DNA from: UBA5177 sp002413265
Lineage (GTDB): Bacteria; Chloroflexota; UBA5177
Length of the DNA: 64,000 nucleotides
Assembly (NCBI GenBank): GCA_036752825.1
Contig: DAIORV010000001.1
Coordinates: forward strand, 1-64,000
Direction: 5' to 3'
Part shown: piece after piece, positions 16,236-24,287 of the stretch
How positions within the stretch are numbered: the first letter of the stretch is position 1
How the letters are laid out: each line of letters opens with the position of its first letter
Translations under genes and position numbers: made by a program
Notes under the pieces: model-generated
Databases searched by the model: none
The model's input: the letters and a program-made list of their open reading frames with translations, nothing else
What the model was told of the DNA's origin: nothing

Positions 16236-17558
16236 TCACGCCAGCTGCACTTCAGCAGTCTCGACCGATAACCCTACACGCTCGAACGTCGAGTCGACGT
16301 GGGTGAGAAAACTCTCAATGTCAAAGAGACTTTGAAGGTCCTCTTCAGATATCCGCGAGCGTACTTCTTCGTCCGCTGCGAGAAGATTCCGGAAGTCCTC
16401 ATTCGACTCCCAGGCTTGCATGGCGCTGCGCTGGACGACCCGGTAGGCAGCTTGCCGGCCCATGCCCGCCTCCACCAGAGCTGTGAGCACCTTCTCAGAA
16501 AAGAAGAGCCCTTTCGAGGTCTCGACGTTCTGCCTCATACGAGCCTCGTTGACGCGCATGTCGCGCACGATCGTCGTAAAGACGAAAAGCATGTAGTCCA
16601 GAAGGGTTGACGCGTCGGGCAGAATGACCCTTTCGACCGAGGAGTTACTGATATCCCTCTCGTGCCAGAGAACCACATTTTCGAGCGCCGGCACCGCGTA
16701 TCCGCGGAGCACTCGCGCTAGGCCGCTGATCCGCTCGTTGAGTATCGGATTGCGCTTGTGCGGCATCGCGCTGGAGCCTTGTTGACCTCGTCGAAAGGGC
16801 TCCTCGACCTCCAGGATCTCGGTGTGCTGAAGGTTGCGTAGCTCCGTCGCCATCTTGTCCAGCGATGAAGCAAGCAGCGCTAATTCGAGCAGATACGTGG
16901 CGTGTCGATCTCTCTGTACGACTTGCGTGGCAGCCGGTTCCACGCCGAGGCCAAGGGCGTGGGCGACTCGGTCTTCCACTATGGGCGGGACGTTGGCATG
17001 GGTACCCACGGCGCCGCTGATTTTCGCCACACCCACCTCACTACGCACGTGCTTGAGCCTCTCCACATGTCGCTCAAGTTCTGCGTACCACACGGCCAGC
17101 TTCTGGCCAAAAGTGATGGGCTCGGCGTGGACGTTGTGGGTGCGCCCCATCATGACTGTGCGACGAAATCGCACGGCCTGCCTTCCAACCGACTCTCGAA
17201 GTCGTCGGACGCCAAGAAGCAGCAGATCGACGGAATCGATGAGCTGAAGCGCGAGACCCGTGTCGATGACATCCGAACTGGTTAGCCCCAGATGGATCCA
17301 ACGCGCGTCTGATCCCACGGTCTCCTCGAGGTTCCGGAGGAAGGCTATGACATCGTGTTGCGTTTCCGACTCTATCTCTGCGATGCGTTCGAGATCGAAG
17401 CGCGCGTTTCGTATGGACTCCAATGCCTGGTTTGGAACTCTGCCCTCTGCGACCCACGCTTCGACGACAGCGACTTCGACCCGTAGCCAGCACGAATACT
17501 TGTTGTCATCCGACCAAATTCGCGCCATCTCGGGCCGGGAGTACTTCGCCACCGTCAC
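16236..17558 (-). CDS. purB: Adenylosuccinate lyase
   Basis: The 440-residue protein is a member of the fumarase/aspartase superfamily. The signature SSAMPHKRNPILNE (about residues 262-275) carries the flexible catalytic-serine loop, and TSSDVIDTGLALQL and GRTHNVHAEPITFGQK are the other conserved active-site regions. It splits SAICAR and adenylosuccinate, releasing fumarate, in purine synthesis. GTG 17558 lies 4 bases after the guaA stop (GTG 17552 is possible), so it is co-transcribed with guaA, joining AMP and GMP branches in one operon. Confidence 0.96.
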   Translation of the reverse strand: MTVAKYSRPEMARIWSDDNKYSCWLRVEVAVVEAWVAEGRVPNQALESIRNARFDLERIAEIESETQHDVIAFLRNLEETVGSDARWIHLGLTSSDVIDTGLALQLIDSVDLLLLGVRRLRESVGRQAVRFRRTVMMGRTHNVHAEPITFGQKLAVWYAELERHVERLKHVRSEVGVAKISGAVGTHANVPPIVEDRVAHALGLGVEPAATQVVQRDRHATYLLELALLASSLDKMATELRNLQHTEILEVEEPFRRGQQGSSAMPHKRNPILNERISGLARVLRGYAVPALENVVLWHERDISNSSVERVILPDASTLLDYMLFVFTTIVRDMRVNEARMRQNVETSKGLFFSEKVLTALVEAGMGRQAAYRVVQRSAMQAWESNEDFRNLLAADEEVRSRISEEDLQSLFDIESFLTHVDSTFERVGLSVETAEVQLA

Positions 17559-17562
17559 TCGA

Positions 17563-19236
17563 CTACTCCCACTCGATCGTCGCCGGTGGCTTGGAGCTGA
17601 TGTCGTAGACGACCCTGTTCACCTCTCGGATCTCATTGACAATCCGGTTCGAAATCCTGGACAGGACGGGATATGGAAGGCGGGCCCAGTCGGCCGTCAT
17701 TGCGTCTTCGCTCGTCACCGCGCGTATGGCTACAACGTATCCGTAAGTCCGGTAGTCTCCCATCACTCCCACGCTCTGGAGCGGCGTGAGAACTGCGAAA
17801 GACTGCCAGAGATCTCGGTACAGGCCAGCTTCCTTGACCTCTGACGCGACTATGTGGTCCGCCGCGCGCAGTACCTCGAGCCGCTCTCGAGTTACTTCAC
17901 CGATTATTCGCACTGCCAGGCCGGGTCCGGGGAATGGCTGCCTCCAGATCATGCCCTCCGGCAGCCCAAGCTCCAGCCCTGCCCGTCGAACCTCATCCTT
18001 AAAAAGGTATCGCAAGGGTTCTACGAGCTCGAATTTCATGTCCTTCGGCAGGCCGCCGACGTTGTGGTGAGTCTTGATCTTGGCGGCAGACGCCGCGGTG
18101 TCGTGGCTCGTGCTCTCGATGACGTCCGGATAGAGTGTGCCCTGGGCCAGAAAATCGACGTGGCCGATGCTGCGGGCCTCTGCTTCGAAGACTCGAATGA
18201 ACTCTTCTCCGATCACTCTTCGCTTCTCTTCCGGGTCGACTACGCCCTCCAGCCGTGCCAGGAACCTGTCGCTTGCGTCGACATGAATCATCCGCGCGGG
18301 GACGTGCGCCCGAAAGGTTTCCAGAAGCTGGGTCGCTTCATCACGGCGCAGCAATCCGTTGTCGACGAAAACGCAAGTCAGTCGACTGCCGACTGCTCGC
18401 GCAATGAGGGTCGCCGCCACTGCGCTGTCCACGCCGCCGCTCAGGGCACACAAGACGTGTCGGTTCCCGACCTGCTTGTGGATAGTGCTCAACGCCTCCT
18501 CAATGAACGCTCCCGCCGTCCATGTCGGCTCGCACCCGCAAACGCGATACAGGAAGTCGCGGATCATCTGGCCGCCTTGCGGCGTATGTACGACCTCAGG
18601 GTGAAACTGAAGACCGATTAGTCCGTGGCCATTGCCGATGGCGGCAAACGGTGAATTTTCTGTCTGGGCAAGGGGCCGGAAGCCGGAGGGTATCTCCTCG
18701 ACCCGATCGCCATGGCTCATCCACACCTGGGTCGGAGAGTCGGTGCCCGCAAATATCCCGTCGGAGTCGACAACCTTGAGCTCGGCAGGACCGTATTCTC
18801 GCCGCGTCGAGGGCACCACTCGGCCATTGAGCTCGAGGGCCATGAGATTCATGCCGTAACAGATGCCCAACACCGGAACACCGGCGTCAAAGACCTCCGG
18901 GGGGCAGCGCGGAGCGCCATCCTCGTACACGCTCGCTGGACCTCCCGAGAGGACAAATCCCTTTGGCGCGAGCATCTTTAGCCGCTCCCACGGCGCATCG
19001 TGAGGCAGCACCTCGCAGTACACGTTCGCCTCTCGGATACGGCGTGCGATAAGTCTGCTGTACTGTGATCCGAAATCCAGGACGACTACGAGCTCGCGGT
19101 CAGGTCGGTCTTGCATATCTGCAGATTGCACGGCCGCCTCGAAATCCGCCTCGGGAACGTGGCGGCTGTCGGCAGCAGATCGAATAGCCATGTCAGCATC
19201 GGGTTCTCCGTCGTCGCGTTCCTGGGGGTGCGTCAA
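17563..19236 (-). CDS. guaA: GMP synthase (glutamine-hydrolysing)
   Basis: The protein aminates XMP to GMP. An N-terminal class I glutamine amidotransferase (from about residue 49: VVLDFGSQYSRLIARRI; nucleophile Cys in GICYGM; FHPEV) is followed by the ATP-pyrophosphatase domain (LSGGVDSAVAATL P-loop) and the dimerisation domain ending KPPATIEWE. The start is uncertain: the TTG at 19236 overlaps the TGA of the upstream thioesterase (TTGA) and gives 557 residues with about 45 non-conserved ones; ATG 19116 (MQDRPDRELVVVLDFG) would give the usual length. It sits between a thioesterase gene and purB. Confidence 0.96.
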   Translation of the reverse strand: MTHPQERDDGEPDADMAIRSAADSRHVPEADFEAAVQSADMQDRPDRELVVVLDFGSQYSRLIARRIREANVYCEVLPHDAPWERLKMLAPKGFVLSGGPASVYEDGAPRCPPEVFDAGVPVLGICYGMNLMALELNGRVVPSTRREYGPAELKVVDSDGIFAGTDSPTQVWMSHGDRVEEIPSGFRPLAQTENSPFAAIGNGHGLIGLQFHPEVVHTPQGGQMIRDFLYRVCGCEPTWTAGAFIEEALSTIHKQVGNRHVLCALSGGVDSAVAATLIARAVGSRLTCVFVDNGLLRRDEATQLLETFRAHVPARMIHVDASDRFLARLEGVVDPEEKRRVIGEEFIRVFEAEARSIGHVDFLAQGTLYPDVIESTSHDTAASAAKIKTHHNVGGLPKDMKFELVEPLRYLFKDEVRRAGLELGLPEGMIWRQPFPGPGLAVRIIGEVTRERLEVLRAADHIVASEVKEAGLYRDLWQSFAVLTPLQSVGVMGDYRTYGYVVAIRAVTSEDAMTADWARLPYPVLSRISNRIVNEIREVNRVVYDISSKPPATIEWE

Positions 19237-19805
19237 GAGCGTGTGTTTTCTCGGCCGGCAAGCATCTCAGCGCTCACCGGTGTCGGTTCTGCCAGCTCGT
19301 CCGCACTTTGTTTGAGCGCCTTCTCCAATACCTTCCGCTGCGATCGGCGGATTTTGGCTGCAGCCATCCGCCGCTTCTCCTCAGGCGATTCCGCAATGAC
19401 GGGCGCGACCTCAACCGGTCTGCCTCTGTCGTCCAGTGCGACCATCACAACGTACGCGGACGAGGTGTGGTGCCTCTCGCCGCTCAGCATATTTTCGGTT
19501 TCCACTCGCACCCCCACCTCCATGGAGGTGCGCCCCACGTCATTTACAGACGCTCGCAACGTGATCATGTCGCCCACACTCACCTGATGCAAAAAACTCA
19601 TGTGGTCGATGGCGACGGTAGCGACCTGGCATCGTGCGTGTCGGATGGCGGCGGAGCCCGCGGCCTCGTCCACCATCTTCATCACCACTCCGCCATGCAC
19701 GGCTCCCCACGGATTAGCATCCGCCGGCATCATCTGGCGTGCCATGGTCACCTCGGATTCTCGGACAGGCTTGCCGCGTGGAGCGCTGCTACCATCGTTC
19801 GTCAT
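19233..19805 (-). CDS. Hotdog-fold acyl-CoA thioesterase
   Basis: The 190-residue protein has the single hotdog domain of the YciA/BACH type: MPADANPWGAVHGGVVMKMVDEAAG (split here as PADANPWGAVHGGVVM then KMVDEAAG) with the catalytic Asp/Glu in the DEAAG helix, then VATVAIDHMSFLHQVSVGD. A charged 50-residue tail follows. It should hydrolyse acyl-CoAs to free acids and CoA in the cytoplasm. It is first in the thioesterase-guaA-purB unit, and its stop overlaps a possible guaA start. A direct metabolic link to purine synthesis is not evident. Confidence 0.9.
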   Translation of the reverse strand: MTNDGSSAPRGKPVRESEVTMARQMMPADANPWGAVHGGVVMKMVDEAAGSAAIRHARCQVATVAIDHMSFLHQVSVGDMITLRASVNDVGRTSMEVGVRVETENMLSGERHHTSSAYVVMVALDDRGRPVEVAPVIAESPEEKRRMAAAKIRRSQRKVLEKALKQSADELAEPTPVSAEMLAGRENTRS

Positions 19806-19931
19806 AGGAATTTCTCCTGCACCATCCTACCGAGTGGTGCGTGTCGGTGTAGCCGTGTCACCGCAGTTTTGGCCTGGGATGCGGCTTCGAATCTTGAGTG
19901 TGAGACTGTCAAAGGAAGGCGACTATCAAGT

Positions 19932-20633
19932 ATGGAATGGGACGAGTTGCAGCGTGCCATGGTGGTATTCGCGCACCCGGACGATGCGGAGTTCGGCAGC
20001 GCGGGAACGATAGCCAAACTGGCGAGAGATGGAAAGGAGGTCGTCTACGTTGTCGTGACGGACGGGAGCAAGGGAAGCTCTGATGTCAACATTATTAGCG
20101 AGCAGCTCATACTGACTCGCCAGCAAGAGCAGCGCGAGGCCGGAAGAGTACTGGGCGTGAATCAGGTGGAATTCTTGGGCTTTCCCGATGGCATGCTCGA
20201 GCCGTCGATGGAGGTCCGAAAGGCCATCACAGCCTCTATCCGAAAACACAAACCCGATCTCGTCATATCACAAAGCCCCCTCCGGGATTTGTCGTTGGGT
20301 GTCTTTGTTCAGCACCCGGATCACCTTGCCGCGGCCGAGGCTACCTTCGCGGCCGTCTACCCATGCGCGCGTGACCGCATGACCTTTCCGGAGCTTCTCG
20401 CCCAAGGATTAGAGCCGCACGCCGTTCATGAGCTCTGGGTTGTGGGCACCGCCCAACCGGACCATTTCATTGACATAACCGACACGCTCGAGACCAAGGT
20501 TGAGGCTCTGCTGGCACACGAGAGCCAGGTTGGAGAACGCGTCAAGGAGATGATTCCCCAGCGCGCCAAGTCGCTCGGAGAGCCCCACGCCATGGAGTAC
20601 GCGGAGGGTTTTCGCCGAATACAAATACCCTAG
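19932..20633 (+). CDS. PIG-L (LmbE-like) zinc-dependent N-deacetylase
   Basis: The 233-residue protein begins at ATG 19932; the longer open frame upstream is antisense to the thioesterase and is not coding. The family motif AHPDDAEFGSAGTIAKL near residues 13-29 holds the zinc ligands (H-P-D-D), with the later H in QHPDHLAA. Relatives deacetylate GlcNAc-type sugars, for example in GPI, mycothiol or bacillithiol synthesis; the substrate here is unknown. It converges with the phosphatase gene, sharing 4 bases at the stops. Confidence 0.88.
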   Translation: MEWDELQRAMVVFAHPDDAEFGSAGTIAKLARDGKEVVYVVVTDGSKGSSDVNIISEQLILTRQQEQREAGRVLGVNQVEFLGFPDGMLEPSMEVRKAITASIRKHKPDLVISQSPLRDLSLGVFVQHPDHLAAAEATFAAVYPCARDRMTFPELLAQGLEPHAVHELWVVGTAQPDHFIDITDTLETKVEALLAHESQVGERVKEMIPQRAKSLGEPHAMEYAEGFRRIQIP

Positions 20634-21226
20634 GCGGCGGTTTCCATCGATCGTACGACATCGAAATAGGTGAGCTGCGGCACGTGATCGGGGCCGAGAA
20701 CTATCTGATTGATTGAGACTCGCTCGGGATAGACCACCGAGTGCAGATTTTCGACGGTGAGTGGCTTCCCCTCGAGGCCAAGTCGAAGGATCGCAATGGG
20801 ATCCGCGTGCGATACGGCGATGACTTCTTCTCCGGCATGGCGTTTGATGACGAGACTCAGGAAATTCGTCATTCGTCTCAACACGTCGTCCATCGATTCA
20901 TCCCCCTCGCGCTTCACCGGCGTGTAAAAACTAAATCCTCCCACGAGGATCGAGTTCGGGCTCCCCTGGTAACCGGTTAACACTTCGATGAGCGACTTTG
21001 ATCGCCTGACTGTTGCCGTGTTTGATTGTCCTGCGATGACTGACGCGGTTTGTCTTGCTCGAAGGAGCGGACTCGTATAAATCACGTCCGCATTTCGAGC
21101 CGAGAGAAAACGCGCAACCCTCTCCGCTTGAATCTCTCCGCGGGGGCTCAGTCCGAAACCAGGGAGCCGCCCGTATACGATGTCTTTGGGGTTGTGAACT
21201 TCAGCGTGACGAACCATCAAGATCAT
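20630..21226 (-). CDS. Histidine phosphatase family protein (phosphoglycerate mutase-like)
   Basis: The 198-residue product starts MILMVRHAEV, with the catalytic His in RHAE; the second conserved His is in AVSHADPI near residue 140, and GRLPGFGLSPRGEIQAERV and YTSPLLRARQTA are typical of the superfamily. ATG 21226 puts the RHA motif at the usual distance from the start; ATG 21250 is possible but would overlap the divergent gene start. The substrate is unpredictable within the cobC/gpm-like group. It is divergent from the metallo-hydrolase gene. Confidence 0.85.
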   Translation of the reverse strand: MILMVRHAEVHNPKDIVYGRLPGFGLSPRGEIQAERVARFLSARNADVIYTSPLLRARQTASVIAGQSNTATVRRSKSLIEVLTGYQGSPNSILVGGFSFYTPVKREGDESMDDVLRRMTNFLSLVIKRHAGEEVIAVSHADPIAILRLGLEGKPLTVENLHSVVYPERVSINQIVLGPDHVPQLTYFDVVRSMETAA

Positions 21227-21248
21227 CGTGCGAACGGGAGCAGTAAGC

Positions 21249-21839
21249 ATGGCAGCAGGCGTGGAGCTCAAGAGTTTTTCCGTCGGTTCCTTCGACAACA
21301 ACGTTTACATTCTGGTCGATGCAGAGACCAAAGACAGTGTGCTCTTCGATGCGCCGACCGAAGCCGAGCGTATCCTTCGGGAGCTCGAGGGGACACACTT
21401 AAAGTACATCCTCATGACGCACGCGGATGGCGACCATGTTACCGCCCTCGAGGAAATCAAGGAAAAGACGGCAGCTCCAATTGGGGCTCACGCCGACACC
21501 TCATGGAATATGCCGATCAAACCTGATTTCGAGCTGCACGACGCGGACGAGATACGGTTTGGCAACTCGATGCTAAAAGCCTTCTACACGCCTGGGCATT
21601 CTCCGGGGAGCATGTGCTTCCTCATTGGAGACCTTCTTATCGCCGGTGACACTCTGTTTCCCGGTGGCCCAGGAAATACCCAACATGCTCGAGGCGACTT
21701 CGGCCAGATAATCGATAGCATCACGAACAAGCTCTTCGTGCTTCCCGACGAGACCAAGGTGCTTCCAGGTCACGGAGCTCCAACCACGATCGGAGCCGAG
21801 AGGCCGCACCTGGACGAGTGGCGCACGCGGGGCTGGTAG
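21249..21839 (+). CDS. MBL-fold metallo-hydrolase with altered HxHxDH motif
   Basis: The 196-residue glyoxalase-II-like metallo-beta-lactamase-fold protein starts at ATG 21249, 8 bases after GGGAG; GTG 21228 is upstream but lacks a ribosome site. The metal motif reads THADGDHV instead of THxHxDH, so one histidine is replaced by Asp. The later ligands are present (TPGHSPGSMCF, AGDTLFPGG, LPGHGAPTTIG). It is probably a cytoplasmic thioester or phosphodiester hydrolase. It directly precedes the paa-like operon, about 90 bases away, which may be chance. Confidence 0.85.
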   Translation: MAAGVELKSFSVGSFDNNVYILVDAETKDSVLFDAPTEAERILRELEGTHLKYILMTHADGDHVTALEEIKEKTAAPIGAHADTSWNMPIKPDFELHDADEIRFGNSMLKAFYTPGHSPGSMCFLIGDLLIAGDTLFPGGPGNTQHARGDFGQIIDSITNKLFVLPDETKVLPGHGAPTTIGAERPHLDEWRTRGW

Positions 21840-21879
21840 CCGGCGCCGCGAGGGTCAGAAGCGCCCAGTTGGATGGCGG

Positions 21880-21910
21880 TACAATCGGCCCGAAGGTACG
21901 TAACCTTCGG
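21880..21910 (+). promoter_or_regulatory. -10 box and palindromic operator of the paa-like operon
   Basis: A TACAAT -10 hexamer (21880-21885) is followed at once by an inverted repeat with perfect 8-base arms, CCGAAGGT (21890-21897) and ACCTTCGG (21903-21910), around 5 bases. The predicted transcription start falls inside the palindrome, so a dimeric repressor bound here would block transcription. TetR-family repressors (PaaR type) control phenylacetate genes in several bacteria, but no such gene is present nearby. No clear -35 box is visible. A transcribed hairpin is an alternative reading. Confidence 0.5.
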
Positions 21911-21930
21911 CAGGGAGTAAGGACGCGAAA

Positions 21931-22884
21931 ATGGCAGCTGCTGTAACGGGCGCAAGTGATGCGGACGTCCTGGACAGAATCCGCGACGGCAAGCTGATAG
22001 AGACTGTCGACCAGATGAGCGATGCGTATCTCGAGGGCATTATTCGAATTCTCACGGTCTCCGCGGACACTGAGCTAATAAGCGCCCCCGCCTATTACAA
22101 CGCCGCCCGACATGCTCCGTCACTAAACGCCTTCGGGTCGGCGACTGCCATCATTCAGGACGAGCTCGGTCACGCGCACATCGCCTACCGTCTGATGCGG
22201 GACCTCGGAGTGGACACCGAGGAAGTGATTTACGAGCGCGCGCCCGCCAGGTTCAAGTATCCGTACGCCTTCGACGTGGCGCTGGATAGCTGGGTTGAGC
22301 TGGTGGTGGCCAACGCGTTTTACGACCGCGCCGGCTTCACTCTGCTCGGGGATGTTTTTCGTACCACAACGTTCGGACCGTGGAAGCGGGCACTCGTCAA
22401 GGTGGATAAAGAGGAGACTTTCCATTTGCGCCACGGAGAAAATTGGTGTCGGAAAATAGCTCAGAGTGCTGAGGGTCGGGATGAGCTCCAACGAGCGGTG
22501 GACTGGATGTTTCTTTTGACCATCGAATGGTTCGGTCTTCCCGACGATTTGAAGCGACACGGCGAACAGCTCAACTTCGGCTTCAAGGGGCAGTCAAACG
22601 ACGAGCTGCGTCAAACGTGGATGTCAACCGCTGTGCCGCTTGCGAAAGAGTTGGGCTTAGAGGTTCCGGCGCGTCTGGACGAGACCTCCGGGAAATACGT
22701 TATCGACTGTCCGTTTCCCGCCCAATTCGATGTCGAGAACAAGAGATGGCTACTAGGGGAAGGAGCCATTTCCTGGGATGGCGTGCTGAGTCGCTGGAAG
22801 GATCGCGGCCCCATGAATGAGCAGTATGTCGAGACGATTCAGCGCGGTAAGCGGGGGCTAGAACAGCTCATCGCCCAGGCATGA
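21931..22884 (+). CDS. paaA: Phenylacetyl-CoA epoxidase subunit A-like di-iron oxygenase
   Basis: A 317-residue ferritin-like protein with the carboxylate-bridged di-iron ligands of PaaA: a Glu in helix 1 (TVSADTELISA, E48), QDELGHAHIAYRL (E78, H81), WVELV (E123) and KEETFHLRHGE (E162, H165). In the PaaABCE complex this subunit epoxidises the ring of phenylacetyl-CoA using O2. ATG 21931 has GGGAGTAAGGA upstream. It is first of five tightly coupled genes, with an ATGA overlap into the next. The reductase paaE and the downstream paaG/paaZ/paaJ genes are absent from the window, so a related aromatic or alicyclic CoA ester could be the true substrate. Confidence 0.88.
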   Translation: MAAAVTGASDADVLDRIRDGKLIETVDQMSDAYLEGIIRILTVSADTELISAPAYYNAARHAPSLNAFGSATAIIQDELGHAHIAYRLMRDLGVDTEEVIYERAPARFKYPYAFDVALDSWVELVVANAFYDRAGFTLLGDVFRTTTFGPWKRALVKVDKEETFHLRHGENWCRKIAQSAEGRDELQRAVDWMFLLTIEWFGLPDDLKRHGEQLNFGFKGQSNDELRQTWMSTAVPLAKELGLEVPARLDETSGKYVIDCPFPAQFDVENKRWLLGEGAISWDGVLSRWKDRGPMNEQYVETIQRGKRGLEQLIAQA

Positions 22885-23198
22885 ATGTGCTCGAGGAGCC
22901 CCAATTGCTTCAGGCTCTTCGTGACGTGGAAGATCCGGAGCTCCCTATCAGCATCGTGGACATGGGACTTGTCGTGGATCTCAGAACCCATGGACAAGAG
23001 GTCGACGTGGACGTAACTTTCACAGCGATGGGATGTCCTGGAATGGACATGATCGTCGACGATATCCGCGCGCGGCTGCTCCGGGAGCCGGGAGTGGAAC
23101 GGGTCAACGTGGAGATCGTGTGGGAACCGGTGTGGACGAAGGATCGTTTGAGTGACGACGGAAAGGCTCAAATGCGCGAATGGGGCATATCCCTGTGA
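22881..23198 (+). CDS. paaD: PaaD-like MIP18 (DUF59) protein, N-terminal half only
   Basis: A 105-residue MIP18/DUF59 protein (LRDVEDPELPISIVDMGLV, then VTFTAMGCPGMDMIVDDI with its single Cys). In classical PaaD, thought to act in iron-sulfur or di-iron centre maturation of the epoxidase system, this domain is followed by a C-terminal zinc ribbon. Here the ribbon is absent and is encoded separately at 24069-24269. ATG 22881 overlaps the paaA stop (ATGA), and its own stop overlaps the paaB start (GTGA). Confidence 0.85.
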   Translation: MNVLEEPQLLQALRDVEDPELPISIVDMGLVVDLRTHGQEVDVDVTFTAMGCPGMDMIVDDIRARLLREPGVERVNVEIVWEPVWTKDRLSDDGKAQMREWGISL

Positions 23199-23410
23199 CC
23201 ACGGTCCCCGATCACAGGTTCGAGGATCGAACGATGTGGGAGGTGTACGCTCGCCGGAAGTTCGAGGAGCCGCTGGCTCATGTCGGGACGGTTGCAGCCG
23301 ATGATCCTCACCTGGCGACCGTGTATGCCAGAACTATCTTCAATGAATTCACCTGGGTCGAGATGGTTCTGTACCCCCGTCCTTCCAGCGTGACTGCAAT
23401 AAAGACATGA
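23195..23410 (+). CDS. paaB: Phenylacetyl-CoA epoxidase subunit B
   Basis: A 71-residue protein starting at GTG 23195, overlapping the previous stop. MWEVYARRKFEEPLAHVGTV, then a short helix ARTIFNEF and a W-V-E-M strand match PaaB, the small subunit that bridges PaaA-PaaC heterodimers. It is shorter than enterobacterial PaaB (about 95 aa), lacking the C-terminal segment. It has no catalytic residues. The order paaA-paaD-paaB-paaC differs from the common ABCDE order. Confidence 0.8.
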   Translation: MTTVPDHRFEDRTMWEVYARRKFEEPLAHVGTVAADDPHLATVYARTIFNEFTWVEMVLYPRPSSVTAIKT

Positions 23411-23423
23411 ACTGCACGTGCAC

Positions 23424-24068
23424 ATGACTGAAGCAGCGGCGACGGACGTAGCGCTGGCCGACCTGGTTGCGGCCCTGGCGGACAATAAGTGCTTTCTGGG
23501 GCGGCGCTACGCCGAGTGGTGCACAGCGGCCCCGACGCTGGAGTCGGCAGTCGCGGCCGCTGCCATGGCGCAGGATGAGATCGGCCACGCCAGAAGCTTT
23601 TACCCTCTACTTCGAGATCTCGCGGGAGCCTCACCGGAGACCGAGGCAGAGACCAGGACGGCTTGGACCAATGTTCCCTTCTTGAACGTGAGCTTTCGTG
23701 GGTGGACCGATTTCGTAGCCGCCAACTTTCTGTTCGATACGTCGGTTTCGATCCTTCTCGAGGCAGCCACCGCGTCGTCGTTCTCGCCGCTGGCCCAACG
23801 AGCATGTCGCATCTTGGAGGAAGAGCCTCTCCACTGGCTACACGGGGAAGGCTGGACTCGGCGCCTGGCAGACAAGGGCCAGGGCGTTCGTGACGCGCTC
23901 ATTGCCTCATTCGGCCAAGTTGGTGCTCAGTCGCTCGAATGGTTCGCGTGTTCCTCTACCGATCTCGTGAGTCGAGACGTGCTCAGCAGGGATCCTGAGG
24001 AGTTGAGATCTGCGTTTCGCGGGCGAGTCAATCCCGTACTTGACGCTGCTCAGCTCCCGCTTATTTAG
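23424..24068 (+). CDS. paaC: Phenylacetyl-CoA epoxidase subunit C, with partly retained di-iron motifs
   Basis: A 214-residue ferritin-like protein; ATG 23424 is used (GTG 23418 possible). In Escherichia coli PaaC is the structural partner of PaaA and has lost its metal ligands. Here QDEIGHARSFY (E52, H55) and EEEPLHWLHGE keep the E-x-x-H pairs, but the helix 1 Glu is replaced (ALADNKCFL, Lys at about 22 in the aligned position). It is therefore probably still the structural subunit, less degenerate than usual. It lies 13 bases after paaB and ends directly before the zinc-ribbon gene. Confidence 0.82.
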   Translation: MTEAAATDVALADLVAALADNKCFLGRRYAEWCTAAPTLESAVAAAAMAQDEIGHARSFYPLLRDLAGASPETEAETRTAWTNVPFLNVSFRGWTDFVAANFLFDTSVSILLEAATASSFSPLAQRACRILEEEPLHWLHGEGWTRRLADKGQGVRDALIASFGQVGAQSLEWFACSSTDLVSRDVLSRDPEELRSAFRGRVNPVLDAAQLPLI

Positions 24069-24269
24069 GTGAACACCGGTCTGCGAGACATTTGCTGCCC
24101 GTTCTGCGGTTCCGCGGACACCGAGCTCATGTCGTTGTTTGGAAAGCAGCTGCTCACGGTGCCGTACTACTGCAAGTCCTGCCACACCCCGTTCGAGCGA
24201 GTGAAGGGGAGCGATGTGCTGGAGGATGCTCGAGGTCACGGTTCCGACGATGAACAGAGAGGCAGCTAG
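24069..24269 (+). CDS. Stand-alone PaaD C-terminal zinc ribbon
   Basis: A 66-residue protein starting at GTG 24069, immediately after the paaC TAG. It has a four-Cys ribbon, CPFCGSADTELMSLFGKQ then YYCKSCHTPFERVKG, which matches the C-terminal domain of PaaD (CPxCGSxxTxxxSxFGxT...C..C..PFxxFK). The MIP18 half of PaaD is the separate gene at 22881, so PaaD is split and the two parts are separated by paaB and paaC. It probably re-associates with that protein. Confidence 0.75.
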   Translation: MNTGLRDICCPFCGSADTELMSLFGKQLLTVPYYCKSCHTPFERVKGSDVLEDARGHGSDDEQRGS

Positions 24270-24287
24270 CTAACCGCGAGCCTGTTC

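Noticed and set aside
19308..19931. Upstream extension of the PIG-L frame
   Set aside because: Antisense to the thioesterase gene; PIG-L homology begins at ATG 19932.
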